Assembly: GCA_910583605.1 (NCBI GenBank)
Contig: CAJTXN010000033.1
Location: 1-5,609 of the forward strand
Source: an uncultured Lachnospiraceae bacterium
GTDB taxonomy: Bacteria; Bacillota; Clostridia; Lachnospirales; Lachnospiraceae
Reading direction: 5' to 3'
DNA: 5,609 nt
Shown: positions 1-5,609 of the stretch, in pieces
Position numbering within the stretch: position 1 is the first letter of the stretch
How the letters are laid out: the number at the start of each line of letters is the position of its first letter
Position numbers and translations under genes: made by a program
The notes under the pieces: model-generated
What the model was told of the DNA's origin: nothing
Databases searched by the model: none
Seen by the model: the letters and a program-made list of their open reading frames with translations, nothing else

Positions 1-1
1 G

Positions 2-2794
2 GGGAACCTGATCCGGCGGAGCGAAGGGATCGAAGAACGGTTCCGGAAGCCCGGCAGCAGCTCCCGCATGGTCTGGTCCGTCACCCGGTATGAGTATGAT
101 CCTGCCGGCAACTGTATACACATGATCAGCCCCAAAGGGTATGAGAGAACATGGCAGTATGACATACTGGATCGTATAACGGAAGAAAAAGAAGAGGATC
201 AAGCCGGAGGCATTCATCGAACGATTCAGTATGAATATGATCCGGCCGGAAATCTTCTGGTCCGCCGGGACTGCAGTCTGGACAGGCCCACCGAACGGCA
301 GTTTGACTATGACGGAAAAGACCGCCTGATCCGCCTGACCGATGAAAGCGGGGCTGTCACCCGCCTGTTCTACGACCGGAACGACCGGATCGCAAAAGCG
401 GTGCGCCCGCAGCAGTATGACGCCGCGCAGGACGACGGCGCAGGATTCTGCTATACCTATGACTGCCGTGACCGGGTGACCCGGATCACCGGTCCGGACG
501 GTAATATCCTGCAGGAGCAGGCCTACGACCGCTCCGGGAATATCCGGTCACAGCTGAACGCACAGCTCGTCCACACCGAATACGAACACAGCCTGTCCGG
601 GGACCTGCTGGCCGTATACCGGGGACGCTGCAATGCTCAGGAGCGCCGGGCGGCCCAGAGACTGGAGCATGACGCCTGGGGGAACGTGACCGGGGCGACG
701 GACGGAAACGGGAACCGGACGGATTTCGTCCTGGACGGCTGGGGGAGGATCCTGGAGATCCATACGCCGGAAGGAGGCGTGGAACACTACACCTACGACT
801 ATGCCGGCAACATCACCGGCGCCACAGACGCGAACGGAAACACCATTACTTACCGCTACAACAGCTTCGGGCAGGTATGGGAGATCCGGGATCCGGAAGG
901 ACACAGCGAGTATTTCTACTACGACGAAGAAGGCCGTCAGGAGATGCACGTCGACCGCAACGGGAATACGGAGCATACCCGTTACAACATGGACGGCAGC
1001 CTGTACTACCGCCGGTGCGAAGACCGGAACGGAAAGCACCCGGTGGTCAGCCGGTACCGGTACTGGCCGGACGGAAGGCTCCGGGAAGCCGCCGGAGGCG
1101 GGATCACCTATCAGTACGCCTATACAGAAAACGGCCTGCTGAAAAGCAAATCCGCAGACAGAATCCTCCTTCTGGAATACGCCTACGACCGCAACCGCAA
1201 CCTGTCCGGCCTGACCGACCGCACAGGGAGAACGGTCCGCTATGCCCATGACGCGCTGGACCGACTGACGCAGATAACGGAAGGACCGGAGCATGTGCTG
1301 GCCTCGTACCACTACCACAAAGGCGGACCTCTTCAGACGCTGTGTTACGGAAACGGCCTGCAGACAGAATATCACTATCAGGAAGACGGAAGTCCCGCCG
1401 GCCTTGTGACCATGACGGCACAGGGAAACGTGCTGCTGAATCTCCGTTACGCTTACGACGGGAACGGGAACTGTACGGAAAAGAGCGGAGAACCGTATCA
1501 GAACACGTACACCTATGACCGGATGAACCGCCTGACCGGATCCATACAGGACGGGAAAGGAGTGAGGTATGCCTACGATCCGGCAGGAAACCGACTGAGA
1601 AAAGAGACCGGGCAGGAGACGGAAACTTACTGTTACAACGCAAAGAATCAGCTGACTGAACGCCATACCCGGGAAGAAGTTATCCGGTACCGCTACGACC
1701 CGCAGGGCAACCTTCTGGAAGAGCAGGGAGAGACCCGCAGGAGACAGTATGCCTACGATGCGGTGGGCCGGCAGATCAGCGTCGCCATATCCGAATCGGC
1801 GGGTGGAGGAGACGGAACTGCATGGAAGCAGCGTTTTGTCCAGTTCAACCGCTATGACGGAGAAAATCTGCGTTATGAGACGGAAGAAAACGGGAAAGTC
1901 ATCCGCTTTCTCTTTGATCGAGGCGAGCTGGCGGAGGAAAGACGGGAAGATGCTCAGAACCGTTACATAAGAGGATACGATCCGCTGCTCCTGATACAGC
2001 AGGACGGAGAAGAGCAGAGCCGCTTTTCCTTTGTTCAGGACGAGGCGGGAAGCATTCTGTTCCTGCTGGATAAGGCGCATAAGATCCGGAAATCGTACCA
2101 CTATGACGCTTTCGGAAGCATCCTGCAGGAGGCAGGAGATGTATCCAATCGCCTGACTTATACAGGACAGATATATGACGGCGTTGCCGGACAGTACTAT
2201 CTCCGGGCAAGATTCTACAACCCTGTGATCGGAAGGTTTCTGCAGGAAGATGTGTACCGCGGAGACGGGCTGAACCTGTACGCATACTGTGCGAATAACC
2301 CGGTGATGTATTATGATCCGAGCGGGTATGCGCAGCTGTGTCCGGGCGGGAAGACGAATCCGACGAGGAAAGATCTCGTTCCAGATATGATTCAGGGGCC
2401 AAACGGAACTATGATTAGTAAAGAGTATGATCAGTTGGTATACGGAGGCTATTATACCAACAAGGAATATAACCGGATGCGATTTGAGGCTCAACCAGGA
2501 AATTATGATAAACATATTAAAGCATTAACAATAAATCAAGCTATGGAATTGAGTTATAAAGCAGCGCAATTTGCTCCAGGAGTTGATAGTGCTGCACTGG
2601 TATATAAAGCCATGTTTGAGGGGATTCCTGTACTACACGGAAATAGTACAATATATTATTTTTATGATACAGGTTCTATAATTGGATATGATTGTGGGCA
2701 GGCAACAACCTGGATTAGAGCTGAACTGTCATCAGGGTTTTATCATGGTCACCCCATGTCATTAGATAGACTGAGTAAATATATAGATATATAA
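2..2794 (+). CDS. Rhs/YD-repeat polymorphic toxin, C-terminal part (5' end outside window)
   Basis: The frame is open from base 2, so the gene begins upstream. The ATG at 68 lies inside the repeat region with no ribosome binding site and is not the start. Residue numbers here count from that Met. Residues 1 to about 690 are YD repeats (YEYDPAGN, YDRSGN, YDYAGN, YDPQGNLL and variants), which in this family build a beta-shell around the toxin. Residues about 690-753 are the Rhs-associated core (YYLRARFYNP, GRFLQEDVYRGDG, LNLYAYCANNPV) ending in PVMYYDPSGY. This matches the PxxxxDPxG signature where Rhs proteins are known to be cleaved to free the tip. From about residue 760 the sequence becomes AT-rich and variable: this is the toxin tip (separate entry). 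The family consists of secreted or surface-delivered proteins used in contact-dependent competition. The delivery route cannot be told, because the N-terminus is missing. An immunity-type gene follows 81 bp downstream. The Rhs assignment is very secure; the tip activity is unknown. Confidence 0.96.
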   Translation, partial: GNLIRRSEGIEERFRKPGSSSRMVWSVTRYEYDPAGNCIHMISPKGYERTWQYDILDRITEEKEEDQAGGIHRTIQYEYDPAGNLLVRRDCSLDRPTERQFDYDGKDRLIRLTDESGAVTRLFYDRNDRIAKAVRPQQYDAAQDDGAGFCYTYDCRDRVTRITGPDGNILQEQAYDRSGNIRSQLNAQLVHTEYEHSLSGDLLAVYRGRCNAQERRAAQRLEHDAWGNVTGATDGNGNRTDFVLDGWGRILEIHTPEGGVEHYTYDYAGNITGATDANGNTITYRYNSFGQVWEIRDPEGHSEYFYYDEEGRQEMHVDRNGNTEHTRYNMDGSLYYRRCEDRNGKHPVVSRYRYWPDGRLREAAGGGITYQYAYTENGLLKSKSADRILLLEYAYDRNRNLSGLTDRTGRTVRYAHDALDRLTQITEGPEHVLASYHYHKGGPLQTLCYGNGLQTEYHYQEDGSPAGLVTMTAQGNVLLNLRYAYDGNGNCTEKSGEPYQNTYTYDRMNRLTGSIQDGKGVRYAYDPAGNRLRKETGQETETYCYNAKNQLTERHTREEVIRYRYDPQGNLLEEQGETRRRQYAYDAVGRQISVAISESAGGGDGTAWKQRFVQFNRYDGENLRYETEENGKVIRFLFDRGELAEERREDAQNRYIRGYDPLLLIQQDGEEQSRFSFVQDEAGSILFLLDKAHKIRKSYHYDAFGSILQEAGDVSNRLTYTGQIYDGVAGQYYLRARFYNPVIGRFLQEDVYRGDGLNLYAYCANNPVMYYDPSGYAQLCPGGKTNPTRKDLVPDMIQGPNGTMISKEYDQLVYGGYYTNKEYNRMRFEAQPGNYDKHIKALTINQAMELSYKAAQFAPGVDSAALVYKAMFEGIPVLHGNSTIYYFYDTGSIIGYDCGQATTWIRAELSSGFYHGHPMSLDRLSKYIDI
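1313..2346 (+). repeat. Direct repeat copy 1: 3' end of the Rhs core
   Basis: This segment recurs at 3305-4327 in the same orientation, with identity I judge at about 92% from sampled 60-base blocks (not computed). Differences in length are one extra base in copy 2 near 3449, a 9-base in-frame loss (GGGDGTAWKQ versus GGGDKER) and a 3-base in-frame loss (LLLIQQDG versus LLLIQDG). Similarity ends right after the codons for CPG, where the two toxin tips diverge. The last ~110 bases, which encode the cleavage-signature region, are nearly identical, with about three differences. Confidence 0.93.
2347..2794 (+). other. Variable C-terminal toxin tip of the first Rhs protein, family unassigned
   Basis: Similarity to the second Rhs copy stops at about 2346, a few codons after DPSGY. 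The sequence then changes from GC-rich to AT-rich. The tip is about 149 residues. Its first part (VPDMIQGPNG, YGGYYTNKEYNRMRF) looks like a linker, and its middle (INQAMELSYKAAQFAPGVDS) looks helical. The end carries the likely functional residues: TTW (W882 counting from Met at 68), then YHGHPMS (H893, H895) and a final LDRLSKY. No membrane segment or signal is visible. By position this is the toxic effector. Clustered His/Thr/Trp/Ser/Tyr near the C-terminus is compatible with a small metal-independent RNase such as those of the BECR (barnase/EndoU/colicin E5-D/RelE) fold, but that is a guess. I do not recognise the family. Confidence 0.75.
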
Positions 2795-2858
2795 GTGGAG
2801 TAATAGATAAGTTTATTTTTATGCATGCGGTGATTTGTTGCAAATGTCTAATAGTTTA

Positions 2859-2866
2859 AGAAAGGA
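2859..2866 (+). promoter_or_regulatory. Ribosome binding site of the first immunity gene
   Basis: AGAAAGGA lies 9 bases before the ATG at 2876. It supports that start and shows that the small gene is translated independently of the Rhs gene ending 81 bp upstream. I see no convincing promoter in the 2795-2875 spacer, so the gene may be co-transcribed with the Rhs gene. Confidence 0.7.
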
Positions 2867-2875
2867 ATTAATAAA

Positions 2876-3247
2876 ATGCCGAAATTACAACCATTAAGGA
2901 TTCCGGCAGGATGGGAAGTTATACTTAATAAATTTTTAGAGTTTGATAGGGAGAATTATGTTGAAGATAACGGAACATGGATTAATTTAACTCAGGATAT
3001 AACATATTTGAAAAGGAAGAACAGACAATATGTTGTAGGAATTGATCTGGGCTGGTACCCGGATCTTGATCCAAATGGTGCATTTCATATTCAGGTAATT
3101 ATTAATGAAAACTGGTCAGAGCCTGTTTTGGAATTCATTACGAGAGACAGGAAAGAAGTTGTTGATATAATAGAAAATCTATTAATAAAATATTGTAATG
3201 ATTATGCCATTTATTTAGAATTAAAACAGCATTCTAAGAAAAAATAA
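2876..3247 (+). CDS. Probable immunity protein for the first Rhs toxin tip, family unassigned
   Basis: This gene encodes a 123-aa cytoplasmic-looking protein with no signal peptide or membrane segment. It starts at an ATG with a good ribosome binding site and follows the toxin tip directly, the standard place for a cognate immunity gene in Rhs and CDI loci. Visible features are an N-terminal LRIPAGWEVILNKF (residues 7-20), a central IDLGWYPDLDPNG (56-68), a conserved-looking NENW (77-80), LEFITRDRKEV (85-95) and an amphipathic helix ending in a Lys-rich tail (HSKKK). Many Asp/Glu residues would suit binding to a basic nuclease. It does not look like SUKH and I cannot name its family. The WYPxxDPNG pattern recalls small hypothetical proteins beside Bacillota toxins, but that is memory, not a search. 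The immunity role rests on context and size. Confidence 0.78.
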   Translation: MPKLQPLRIPAGWEVILNKFLEFDRENYVEDNGTWINLTQDITYLKRKNRQYVVGIDLGWYPDLDPNGAFHIQVIINENWSEPVLEFITRDRKEVVDIIENLLIKYCNDYAIYLELKQHSKKK

Positions 3248-3304
3248 TTATTTATCAAATGTACTTAATAGTTATATGTAGAAAAAGTTTTAATTCTCTG
3301 TTGT

Positions 3305-3515
3305 TATCACGAAGGCTGTTCCTTCCAGACACTGCGTTACGGAAACGGCCTGCAGACAGAATATCACTATCAGAAAGACGGAAGTCCTGCTGACCTTGTG
3401 ACTATGACGGCACAGGGAAACGTGCTGCTGAATCTCCGTTACGCCTACGGACGGGAACGGGAACTGCACGGAAAAAAGCGGATAACCGTATCAGAACACG
3501 TACACCTATGACCGG
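3305..3515 (+). pseudogene. Broken 5' part of the displaced Rhs core copy
   Basis: In the frame starting TAT CAC at 3305 the sequence reads as Rhs core (YGNGLQTEYHYQ, LVTMTAQGNVLLNLRYAY), matching the first copy from 1313. At about 3449 an extra G (TACGGACGGG against TACGACGGG in copy 1) shifts the frame, and the old frame ends at a TGA near 3508. In the restored frame a TAA at 3483-3485 replaces the GAA codon found in copy 1. Upstream, 3248-3304 is AT-rich spacer with no in-frame start and no ribosome binding site. The fragment is therefore a remnant of a duplication or of an older Rhs end, not an independent gene. Confidence 0.88.
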
Positions 3516-4327
3516 ATGAACCGCCTGACCGGGTCCATACAGGACGGGAAAGGAGTGAGATATACCTACGATCCGGCGGGAAACCGGCCGAAAAAAGAGA
3601 CCGGGCAGGAGACGGAAACTTACCGTTACAACGCAAAGAATCAGCTGACCGAACGTCATACCCGGGAAGGAGTCATCCGCTACCGCTACGACCCGCAGGG
3701 CAACCTTCTGGAAGAGCAGGGCGAGACCCGCAGAAAGCAGTATGCCTACGATGCGGCCGGACGACAGATCAGTGTTGTTGTATCCGAATCAGCGGGTGGA
3801 GGAGATAAGGAAAGAAGCTTTGTCCAGCTCAATCGCTATGACGGAGAAGGCCTGCGTTACGAGACGGAAGAAAACGGGAAAGTCATCCGCTTTCTCTTCG
3901 ACCGGGGCGAGCTGGCGGAGGAAAGCCGGGAAGACGCTCAGATCCGTTACATAAGAGGATACGATCCGCTGCTCCTGATACAGGACGGGGATGAGCAAAG
4001 CCGCTTTTCCTTTGTTCAGGATGAGACGGGAAGCACCCTGTTCCTGCTGGATGAGGCGCACGAGATCCGGAAGTCGTACCGCTATGACGCCTTTGGAGAT
4101 ATCCTGCAGGAAATGGGAGATATACCCAATCACCTGACTTATACAGGGCAGATATATGACGGAGCCGCCGGACAGTACTATCTCCGGGCAAGATTCTACA
4201 ACCCTGTGGTCGGAAGGTTTCTGCAGGAGGATGTGTACCGCGGAGACGGGCTGAACCTGTACGCGTACTGTGCGAATAACCCGGTGATGTATTATGATCC
4301 GAGCGGGTATGCGCAGCTTTGTCCGGG
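3305..4327 (+). repeat. Direct repeat copy 2: displaced Rhs core
   Basis: This is the partner of 1313-2346. Its left edge is abrupt: before about 3305 the sequence is AT-rich spacer unlike the corresponding Rhs coding sequence in copy 1. Its right edge is the tip junction just after the CPG codons. From 3486 onward all indels relative to copy 1 are multiples of three, so both copies read in the same codon register there and are exchangeable without loss of frame. Confidence 0.93.
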
Positions 4328-4844
4328 AAGAAAACAAAATCCAGCCAATCAGAGAAAGAATAAAGGCACATTTATTGAAGGAATGGATTATGAGGAGGCC
4401 ATTAGATACCAGGAGTACTGGATGGAACGTTATGCGGAAAAATATGCAGAGATGGTTGAGTCAAACAGGAGGTGGATGTGGGATGAAATTGATGGTGCAG
4501 ATTTGCTGAAAGATAGTGAAAAGAATATTATAAGAAGAAGGGCTTTTGAAAGTGGTTTAATTCCTGAAGTAAAAATGAAACCTGGAACACGGTACGCTGA
4601 TTTTGAAGGAGCAGGAGTAGTTATAAGGAGAGAAGAGTTGCCGGAATCTTATTGGAAGTTAAGAGATAAAACGCAGTTTGATTATCTTGATAAATTAATA
4701 GGAGGCAGACCAATTGGGACAACATGGCACCATACTGAAATAAAAGGGATAATGGAGTTGGTTCCTTTTGGAATTCATAATATTACTGATCATATAGGAG
4801 GGGCCAGTCCGGGTCATTGGTCATATCGAGCTTCTGGAAGGTAG
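3516..4844 (+). CDS. Displaced (orphan) Rhs core with WHH-type nuclease toxin tip
   Basis: This is a 442-codon frame from the first ATG after the in-frame TAA at 3483. No Shine-Dalgarno sequence precedes that ATG, so translation from it is doubtful and the segment is best seen as an orphan cassette. Residues 1 to about 270 repeat the end of the first protein: YD repeats (YTYDPAGN, YRYDPQGN), then RARFYNPVVGRF, QEDVYRGDG and the cleavage signature PVMYYDPSGY. Residues from about 271 form a tip unrelated to the first. It starts with a charged helical linker (MDYEEAIRYQEYWMERYAEK) and ends in TTWHH, MELVPFGIH, DHIGG and GHW (W404, H405, H406, H421, H426). This pattern is that of the WHH branch of the HNH/ENDO VII nuclease superfamily, metal-dependent DNases common as polymorphic toxin tips. 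A SUKH immunity gene follows 86 bp downstream. There is no signal peptide, so any protein made would stay in the cytoplasm. Confidence 0.85.
   Translation: MNRLTGSIQDGKGVRYTYDPAGNRPKKETGQETETYRYNAKNQLTERHTREGVIRYRYDPQGNLLEEQGETRRKQYAYDAAGRQISVVVSESAGGGDKERSFVQLNRYDGEGLRYETEENGKVIRFLFDRGELAEESREDAQIRYIRGYDPLLLIQDGDEQSRFSFVQDETGSTLFLLDEAHEIRKSYRYDAFGDILQEMGDIPNHLTYTGQIYDGAAGQYYLRARFYNPVVGRFLQEDVYRGDGLNLYAYCANNPVMYYDPSGYAQLCPGRKQNPANQRKNKGTFIEGMDYEEAIRYQEYWMERYAEKYAEMVESNRRWMWDEIDGADLLKDSEKNIIRRRAFESGLIPEVKMKPGTRYADFEGAGVVIRREELPESYWKLRDKTQFDYLDKLIGGRPIGTTWHHTEIKGIMELVPFGIHNITDHIGGASPGHWSYRASGR
4328..4844 (+). other. WHH (HNH/ENDO VII superfamily) nuclease tip
   Basis: The tip is about 171 codons, AT-rich, and begins where similarity to the first Rhs copy stops. 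The C-terminal ~45 residues carry GTTWHH (W404-H406 of the 442-codon frame), then IMELVP, GIH (H421), DHIGG (H426) and a closing GHW. In the WHH family the order is W-H-H, a spacer, M/QLVP, H, then H-x-GG. All of these are present and no key residue is missing, so the nuclease should be catalytically competent if expressed. The preceding GTRYADFEGAG and EELPESYWKLRDKTQFDYLD segments are a typical pre-nuclease region of such tips. The target is presumably DNA, by family analogy. Confidence 0.85.
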
Positions 4845-4888
4845 TTTATGATATACAAATATTGTAGAAATGATCAAATAAGCCAGAG

Positions 4889-4894
4889 TATAAT
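4889..4894 (+). promoter_or_regulatory. Possible -10 box for the SUKH immunity gene
   Basis: TATAAT is a perfect match to the -10 consensus in the AT-rich spacer 4845-4930, 36 bases before the GTG start. The nearest -35-like hexamer (TTGTAG, 4862-4867) is 21 bases away, which is too far, and there is no extended -10 TG. A weak promoter of its own would let the cell keep immunity while the orphan toxin part stays silent, but this is tentative. Confidence 0.3.
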
Positions 4895-4916
4895 TACTGT
4901 TAGGATGAATCTATTG

Positions 4917-4925
4917 AAGGAGGAG
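4917..4925 (+). promoter_or_regulatory. Strong ribosome binding site of the SUKH gene
   Basis: AAGGAGGAG contains a full AAGGAGG core and sits 7 bases (core to start) before GTG at 4931. It decides the GTG start over later Met codons and predicts efficient translation of the immunity protein, in contrast to the absence of any such site before the orphan toxin frame. Confidence 0.8.
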
Positions 4926-4930
4926 TTTTT

Positions 4931-5413
4931 GTGGAATTTGATAAAGGTAGCATTGTATACCCATTACCAACGAATCAGTTGATTGATTCACTGGAAAAAT
5001 TTTGGAGAGTGAAATTGCCAGAAGATTATAAAGAATTTTTACAGAAATATAATGGAGTTACTCCGATAACAAATGTATTTGATTTTAAAGAAAGAAAGTA
5101 TTTGATAGATTGTTTTTTGTGCTTGTTGGAAAAACCAGCATTGGATGATGTGAATGGCGAGAATGATATTAGAGTAGTATTATCGCCGAAGTGCGCAAGA
5201 ATGAACGATGATGAAGAGATATTTGGAACAGAAGTTTTGCCTATTGCAAAATTGGCAGGAGATGATTATGTATGTCTGGATTATCATAAGAAAAAACCGT
5301 CTGTTGTGATATGGTATGGCGGAGAATCGGAAGAGTTTCATCCGGTTCTGCGCAAAATAGCAAACAGCTTCAGTGACTTTCTGAATATGATTAATGAGTC
5401 ATGGGAGTACTGA
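4931..5413 (+). CDS. SMI1/KNR4 (SUKH) family immunity protein
   Basis: This gene encodes a 160-aa protein with a GTG start behind a strong Shine-Dalgarno sequence. It has the usual SUKH architecture: LPEDYKEFLQKYNG (residues 29-42, the LPxDYKxFL..xNG hallmark), a following segment with F and aliphatic residues (NVFDFKERKYLIDCFL), then LPIAKLAGDDYVCLDY (103-118, the 'IA..GDxxxxD' strand), VVIWYG (125-130) and IANSFSDFLNMI (143-154, the closing helix). The length matches the family. SUKH proteins are the commonest immunity partners of HNH/ENDO VII nuclease toxins and bind the toxin in the cytoplasm. Lying 86 bp after the WHH tip, it is almost certainly the cognate antidote. The intact frame and strong translation signal, next to a truncated toxin unit, suggest it is retained and expressed. 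The alternative is immunity against sibling strains carrying the WHH tip. Confidence 0.92.
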   Translation: MEFDKGSIVYPLPTNQLIDSLEKFWRVKLPEDYKEFLQKYNGVTPITNVFDFKERKYLIDCFLCLLEKPALDDVNGENDIRVVLSPKCARMNDDEEIFGTEVLPIAKLAGDDYVCLDYHKKKPSVVIWYGGESEEFHPVLRKIANSFSDFLNMINESWEY

Positions 5414-5609
5414 TGATTCAAAACTCTGTTTGCAGCATTTGAGAAATGATGTAAACATTCTCTTACGGGAAACGTCAGGCTGAAGGATCACCTGCGTAAG
5501 AGGTTTCCTGTAGATAAAATGGGGAGCAGGGAAAACAGTCAAAAAGAATCCATCTTGAAGAGTTTGCAGATTCACAGAATGCAATACGGGAGTATATACA
5601 TTCTGGTGC
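5414..5609. other. Gene-poor 3' edge; possible transposase remnant
   Basis: I find no supported gene in these 196 bases. One + frame is open from 5518 to the edge and reads RIHLEEFADSQNAIREYIHSG. The F...A...I.EYI spacing faintly recalls the C-terminal end of IS3-type integrase-core transposases, but the canonical YN..R.HS part would lie beyond the window and nothing upstream supports it. Rhs loci often carry such insertion-sequence debris. The minus-strand frame here begins with TTG and shows no recognisable protein. Confidence 0.2.
5460..5502. repeat. Short inverted repeat downstream of the SUKH gene
   Basis: CTCTTACG (5460-5467) and its exact complement CGTAAGAG (5495-5502) flank a 27-base loop. 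There is no T-run after it, so it is not a typical intrinsic terminator. It could be a transcript hairpin, a remnant of a mobile element, or chance. Confidence 0.35.

Noticed and set aside
68..70. ATG at 68 as the true Rhs start
   Set aside because: The frame is open to base 2 and reads as YD-repeat-like sequence (GNLIRRSEG) before it. There is no Shine-Dalgarno, and Rhs proteins are much longer.
100..2200. Periodic short motifs as a CRISPR array or tandem DNA repeat
   Set aside because: The periodicity is at the protein level (YD repeats of about 20 residues) with variable DNA. There are no identical repeats or spacers.
548..2515. Long minus-strand open frame (655 codons) opposite the first Rhs gene
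   Set aside because: It is an antisense shadow of GC-rich YD repeats. It has no recognisable protein and no start signal, and the same shadow recurs opposite the second copy.
3242..3253. Palindrome AAATAATTATTT at the end of the first immunity gene as a terminator or operator
   Set aside because: It is a loopless AT-only palindrome overlapping the stop codon, with no GC stem and no T-run, and is expected by chance in AT-rich sequence.
4848..4982. 44-codon + frame between the WHH tip and the SUKH gene
   Set aside because: It has a GGAAGG upstream, but runs through the SUKH ribosome binding site and into that gene out of frame. It has no recognisable features and is probably chance.
5399..5584. 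61-codon minus-strand frame at the right edge
   Set aside because: It starts with TTG and has no clear ribosome binding site or family features; it also overlaps the SUKH stop.

Overview
The window is the 3' end of an rhs (YD-repeat polymorphic toxin) locus. The coding style, strong AAGGAGG-type ribosome binding sites, and a GC-rich Rhs core next to AT-rich tips and immunity genes suggest a Gram-positive Bacillota, perhaps a gut Clostridia/Lachnospiraceae-like organism. The taxonomy is inferred from style only, because there is no rRNA or marker gene here. All supported genes are on the + strand.

Layout: (1) 2-2794 is the C-terminal 930 or so codons of a large Rhs protein. It has YD repeats, then the conserved Rhs-associated core ending in PVMYYDPSGY, then a variable AT-rich tip of about 150 residues (2347-2794) with a Trp/His-rich end (TTW...YHGHP). 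I cannot assign this tip to a toxin family. (2) 2876-3247 encodes a 123-aa acidic protein in the position of the cognate immunity gene. (3) 3305-4844 is a second, displaced Rhs 3' end. It repeats the last ~1 kb of the first core (about 92% identical by eye), has no start of its own, and is broken near its 5' end by a +1 frameshift (about 3449) and a TAA (3483-3485). It is then open to a completely different tip (4328-4844) carrying an HNH/ENDO VII-type WHH nuclease motif. (4) 4931-5413 is a SMI1/KNR4 (SUKH) family immunity protein with a GTG start and a strong Shine-Dalgarno sequence. (5) 5414-5609 holds no gene I can support, only a short inverted repeat and a possible transposase-like reading frame running off the edge.

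How it works together: the first unit is the apparently active toxin/immunity pair, and the second is an 'orphan' cassette of toxin tip plus immunity gene behind a duplicated core. The two core copies are direct repeats about 1.98 kb apart and stay in register downstream of the lesions. Recombination between them would delete the first tip and its immunity gene and fuse the full-length Rhs to the WHH nuclease, with its SUKH immunity gene alongside. This fits the known tip-replacement model for Rhs/CDI polymorphic toxins. The least familiar parts are the first tip and its small immunity partner.
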